From positions 16,972,394-17,036,393 of the forward strand of contig CM055094.1 of assembly GCA_029204225.1 (NCBI GenBank): 64,000 nucleotides of DNA, in the 5' to 3' direction. This stretch comes from Diphasiastrum complanatum (Eukaryota > Streptophyta > Lycopodiopsida > Lycopodiales > Lycopodiaceae). Made by a program: the position numbers and the translations under genes. Below the pieces are notes generated by a model. That model was not told the DNA's origin. It was given only the letters and a program-made list of their open reading frames with translations, and did not search any database. Below, one piece after another: positions 60,190 to 64,000 of the stretch (its first letter is position 1; each line of letters begins with the position of its first letter).

Positions 60190-60330
60190 CCTCACTTTCC
60201 ACAATGAATAGTTACCTGAGGTAAGCCTATCATTGGTGTCCAACATGACTCCACTTGATGTTACCATGTAGCAATGACCCGATCTTCTCTTTCAATCTGT
60301 TTCAATGCACAGTACTTCATCAGATCCATC
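60190..60330 (-). mobile_element. Inverted copy of the copia E gag start
   Basis: The reverse complement matches 53610-53735 at about 90%, covering the leader CATTGAAACAG, the gag start and AGGCTTACCTCA(A/G)GTAACTA. Confidence 0.85.
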
Positions 60331-60354
60331 AACACTAGATGATGAAGGCCCAAT

Positions 60355-60445
60355 CTAACTCAGAGAGCCGTGAAAAACAACTCTGAAGAAAGGTGCAAGA
60401 GTGGAACAACAGAGCGTGCAACAAGACAAACACCAGCACCTGAAG
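60355..60445 (-). mobile_element. Inverted copy of a LINE segment
   Basis: The reverse complement reads CAGGTGCTGGTGTTTGTCTT and continues like 51905-52005, with about four differences. It lies 25 bp from the inverted gag copy. Confidence 0.88.
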
Positions 60446-60449
60446 CATT

Positions 60450-60901
60450 AAGGAATGAGCGCTTATTCAAGTGATTCTTAATGGATTGTTGGATGCTTAT
60501 GCTAACATTGTTCAAAGTATTGCTATTCAAAAGACTTTGCCAAGTTTGATGGATCTTCAAGAGATCTTGATCAATAAAGAATGTAGGCTTCATGTAAGAG
60601 GTGGATCTACATCGACACTTCAAAAGGATGCTTTGTTCAAAAAGGACAAATTCAAGGGCAAAACCAAAAGTAAGTGGTCTAAAGGGCAAGATCAAGTGGA
60701 TGTTTCTTCAAGTGGCAAAAATAAGGATAGATCAAAGCTCAAGTGCTTCTATTGTGGCATCAAATGACACTTTGCAAATGAGTGCTACAAGAAGGAGAGA
60801 GATCAAGGAGACAAGCAAGGTAATCTTACTCTTGATGAGGATGGTTTGGATGTTCAAGATGCAAATGATGATGAATTTGTGATATCTTCACAAGAGCAGT
60901 A
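60450..60901 (+). pseudogene. Copia gag, C-terminal part with a stop inside the zinc knuckle
   Basis: LNGLLDAYANIVQSIAIQKT corresponds to the gag segment expected soon after the fragment at 53669-54106. A Lys-rich stretch and CFYCGIK, TGA, HFANECYKK follow: the CCHC knuckle with its central glycine codon turned into a stop. An acidic tail ends at TAG 60899-60901. Confidence 0.8.
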
Positions 60902-62760
60902 GCAAGCATTGAATAGCAAATGAGGATGCTTCTTTTCCAAAAATGGTGTATCTGCATCTTTGGATGACTCTGCAACATTTGCTTTCTCAGCTTTGTTCTT
61001 TCTTTTTGGGTACAAATGGTGACTTTTTATAAATGGGGAAGGCCCTTGCCCAAAAATCCTATTAGCTAATATTCACAATGATCCTATCCATTCATCTTGG
61101 ACCCAACTTGATCCAAGGGTTCATAAAAAGTACATTAGAATTCACAAGATTCATGTGAGTCCAAAAGTGGACCCAACTCTAGAAAGTAAACTCTAAGTTT
61201 TAAAATGACTTTGGGCCTCAAGTTTTATTTTAATTATAAAGGGACCAAGTCTATTATTTCTATTTACAATTAGCGTGCGTGCTCATTGGGCCATGGACTT
61301 ATACGCGCAGGAAGCCATGCCCTCACAACACATTTATTATTAAATTTATCCCTTTGCTCACGTTGTGTTGGGAATACCCTCAACAGGACCCACAGCCTGA
61401 AGTAGTGTCGGTCCCTCGGCACTCTGCCGGTTCAATAAAGAGAGCGCTTGGCTCGCCGCTGGTTGATTTGGCCCTTGCTTCAAGAAGTAGGCCAGCAATC
61501 TGAAGCCATGGTTTGATCAGGGCATCAGAAGGCAAGGGCCAAATCTGGTTGGCTGATGGTATTTCACACTGGATCACTTGCTTGGTGCCAGAGTTGTCAG
61601 AAGATGAGGAGGCCATGTTAGCAGTGATAGTTAAAGTTGGTTACAAAGAAAAAGTAAGAAAAACTTTGGATATGGTAAAAAGTCATAAACAGTGAAAAAC
61701 AAGAATTGGATGGTAGTAACGGTGGTTCAGACCGCAGATCTGGGTTCAGAGTATGACGGAAGGTATTATTTATGCCATACCCAGGCCAGTATGACTACAA
61801 TTTCATGGCCATACCCAGGCCAGTATGACGGAAGGTATAATTATGCCCGATTCTACAGAGCTAATTGAACTTGCACCTGAAAAATTTGTGCATGTTTCCA
61901 AGTCCCTTGGAGAGACAAAATTGCCTCTTTATTAAAAACATAACTCAAGTTCAGATTAGTCTAAATTGCTAGCTCCCACATGGCTATCCATCTTTCGGGA
62001 CGTACCATGGGGCTCACAATTGTACATTTTAGCCTAGCACTAATAATTCTCATGCTCTCAGACTCGGCTCTCAACTTCATCTCTGCTGGAAACCCCTTCT
62101 TGGGTGATGAGACTCTGTATCGACACGTCAGGGGCATGGCATCAGCTAATATTATCCTCCCTCTATTATGTTGCAGGTCCCACTGCAATGCCTCAGCTTT
62201 GACGCTTGATTCTTGGAAAGGCATGGATCAGCATTTGCATACATAAAACCAATAGCTTATTGGTTGATAACGTCGTGCTTCTCGGCAACACTTCAAAGTC
62301 GTAGCAGATTATCAGGATAGCCCTGCATAATTGAGAGTCTCCTGCTTGTTCTTTTCAGCACCTCAGAACTCGTCAACTTCTACCCCGCTGGAACTGCTGA
62401 TGGTGCGCTTGTTTACAGCCTGCAAACGTGCCTATTTACCTCTTGGAAGCGGTCGTAGGATCAACATAGATTTTGCCCCTTCTATCAAGCTAAGATTTCA
62501 GGCCTTGCTGTTGGATCTTCTGTTTGCGTCTATTTCGGATCTGCCTGAATGGAGTCTGCCAACTATTGTGGTGCAAGGACCACCCTCGTCGATGGAAATA
62601 GAAGACAACCCCTCAGCTTCCGAGCCGCTTGCCAAGGTTTCAATCTTTCGCTCCTTGGAAAAGAAAAATATTGGAATCTAAAATTTGCATGCAATGATTC
62701 CACGGTGGCCTCAAAATGCAAATCGATGGGCCGTACCTAGAGGAGCTTGGCCCAAGGGCC
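60902..62760. other. Unassigned interval, moderately GC-rich
   Basis: Several 70-115 codon frames are present on both strands but match no family I know. GCCATACCCAGGCCAGTATG is duplicated at 61776 and 61809. It could include distal promoter sequence of the gene at the right edge. Confidence 0.45.
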
Positions 62761-62999
62761 AAGAGAGGAGGAGGAGGCGCCTCCTCCTCACGCAAATTCC
62801 ATGTGGCTCACATGGCGGCGTACGTGGGGGTCACGCCAAGCGGCCCTGTTCCCACTAAAGCCTTCAAACACTGACACGTATTCGAGTCTCCACCGTAGGA
62901 TTGAGGCATAGGGTGTCAGATTCTAGCACGTGTCGTGCATCGGTTGGCTGTGGGGAACTTGAGAAGCATCCAGCTGTCCGAGTTAAGATCTCGTGGGTG
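62761..62999 (+). promoter_or_regulatory. Probable promoter of a plus-strand gene
   Basis: GC-rich DNA with a 22-bp perfect palindrome at 62768-62789 and a G-box/ABRE-like GCACGTGTCG at 62926-62935. It is followed by a leader-like, pyrimidine-rich exon. No TATA box is evident. Confidence 0.4.
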
Positions 63000-63198
63000 T
63001 AGTTAAGAACCATCGATCGCTGTCCTCACCGTCGCTCTACGCAACCGTTTCTATTTTGCCTTCACGCCTCTCTCCAGAGCTCTGCTGTTCTTCGGTGGAT
63101 CTTTCATCTGTTTGCTTTCCGTTGATCGAGCACAATCGTTTTGTTAATCCAAATCGGCGTCTGGTTTGCGGAGCTTATATTATTCGAACGCGAAGAAG
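63000..63198 (+). other. Probable 5' leader exon
   Basis: It is rich in TCTC/CGATCG-type leader sequence and ends CGAAGAAG|GTTTGC, a good plant donor. T-rich sequence typical of a long leader intron follows to the window edge. The start coordinate is approximate. No start codon with a long frame is seen, so the coding exons lie to the right. Confidence 0.45.
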
Positions 63199-63438
63199 GT
63201 TTGCATCTGTTCTTTTACTTTTTTTATTTTTCTTGTATACGTCTTGGATCGTTCGATTTTAAGCTTTAAATCTCAATCTTACATCGTCTTTTTGAATCTC
63301 TGTGAAATATTTAATGAGAAGGTTTGTTTCTGCTCTTTTACTGTTTTATTTTTCTTGTATACGTCTTGGATCGTTCGATTTTAAGCTTTAAATCTCAATC
63401 TTACAGCGTCCTTTTGAATATGTGTGAAATATTTAATG
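63195..63438 (+). repeat. 123-bp tandem duplication containing a 5' splice site
   Basis: Copy 1 starts at 63195 and copy 2 at 63318, both with GAAGGTTTG; about 90% identical. Further degenerate copies of the same wording (CTTACRTCCTYGTTTTGAAT) appear at 63500-63630. Confidence 0.88.
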
Positions 63439-64000
63439 TGACGGCATATTTTGATTCTTGTCGGCTGTTTTCTTTCTAGTTTATGGCTTTTCCTCTCTTT
63501 CTTACATCCTTGTTTTGAATGTGTTGTTTAGTTTTTAATTTAACGACATGTTTTGAAGCTTGACATCTATGATGTTTCTGGTTTAGGGCTTTTTATCTCG
63601 CTCTTACGTCCTCGTTTTGAATCTCTATATAATATTTGATTTAAAGACCTGTATTGATGCTTGACACGCATTATCTTTCAGTTTTAAGTCGATGCGTGGT
63701 TTCCGAAAATTTGTTTTTCATAGTTGCGTTTGTGTTCTGCATTGCGGCGGCCTTAACGCACAAAAGCGACAAGAGAACATGGCGTCATTTTATATTTCTA
63801 CTTTTGTTTCAGTTTATATTAGATTTGTTGAAGGATCAGCCCATCTCATGTTTTATTCAATTTGGCGACCTGTTTTGATGCTTGTCATCCATTATCTTTC
63901 AGTTTTAAGTAGGTGCATAGTTTTTAAAGTTTGCATCGCATGATAATCGCCTTTGAGTTTTGCATTTCCGCATGCATCATAACATTGCATCATCAATAAA
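63199..64000 (+). other. Presumed leader intron, continuing off the window
   Basis: T-rich, with repeated TTTTGAATNTNT and GTTTTAAG words, no acceptor chosen. Open frames here are short and Phe/Leu-rich. Confidence 0.4.

Noticed and set aside
61380-62681. Cluster of 75-115 codon frames on both strands
   Set aside because: They overlap in several frames with no domain words, so I could not support any as a gene.

Overview
The window is nuclear DNA from a land plant with a transposon-rich genome. Both host genes are plant-like eukaryotic genes with GT-AG introns, two introns are over 13 kb and packed with LTR retrotransposons, and long CT and GT microsatellites are scattered throughout. No prokaryotic operon, rRNA or CRISPR signal is present. 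A fern or gymnosperm would fit the intron sizes, but the sequence does not settle the lineage.

Positions 1-38,600 are dominated by one minus-strand host gene, a divergent ubiquitin-activating enzyme (E1, UBA1/UBA6 type). I rebuilt eight exons from protein similarity and consensus splice sites: 38597-37164, 34010-33840, 31728-31431, 18321-18206, 4159-3876, 3645-3579, 2056-1823 and 1612-1472. Together they encode 915 codons in one open frame. The remaining C-terminus lies beyond the left edge. The catalytic cysteine and most ATP-site residues are present, but two normally conserved arginines of the second adenylation motif are replaced.

The introns of this gene hold layered mobile DNA. Intron 4 has an old gag-protease-only LTR element (about 5201-15663) into which a young copia element (5768-10428, 390-bp LTRs with 5 differences, 5-bp duplication CAGCG) inserted. 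Intron 3 has a small Mutator-like MITE, a copia fragment, and two gypsy elements, one interrupting the other. Intron 2 has a roughly 960-bp element with 26-bp inverted ends and a GC-rich palindrome.

Positions 40,000-55,000 are a patchwork: two damaged copia elements in opposite orientations, a (CT)64 tract, a broken transposon-derived gene resembling the DUF7869 type, a 190-bp tandem repeat, two blocks of a CGACCGA-containing minisatellite, a decayed LINE and a copia gag fragment. At 56488-57687 (minus) is the only complete host gene, a metallophosphoesterase of the ADP-ribose/CDP-alcohol diphosphatase family. Upstream of it is a tiny tRNA-derived SINE (58113-58204) with a 16-bp target duplication.

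Positions 58,700-60,900 contain more LINE and copia pieces, some inverted. The last kilobase looks like the promoter, leader exon and start of a long leader intron of a plus-strand gene that continues outside the window. The 5' splice site of that leader lies inside a 123-bp tandem duplication.
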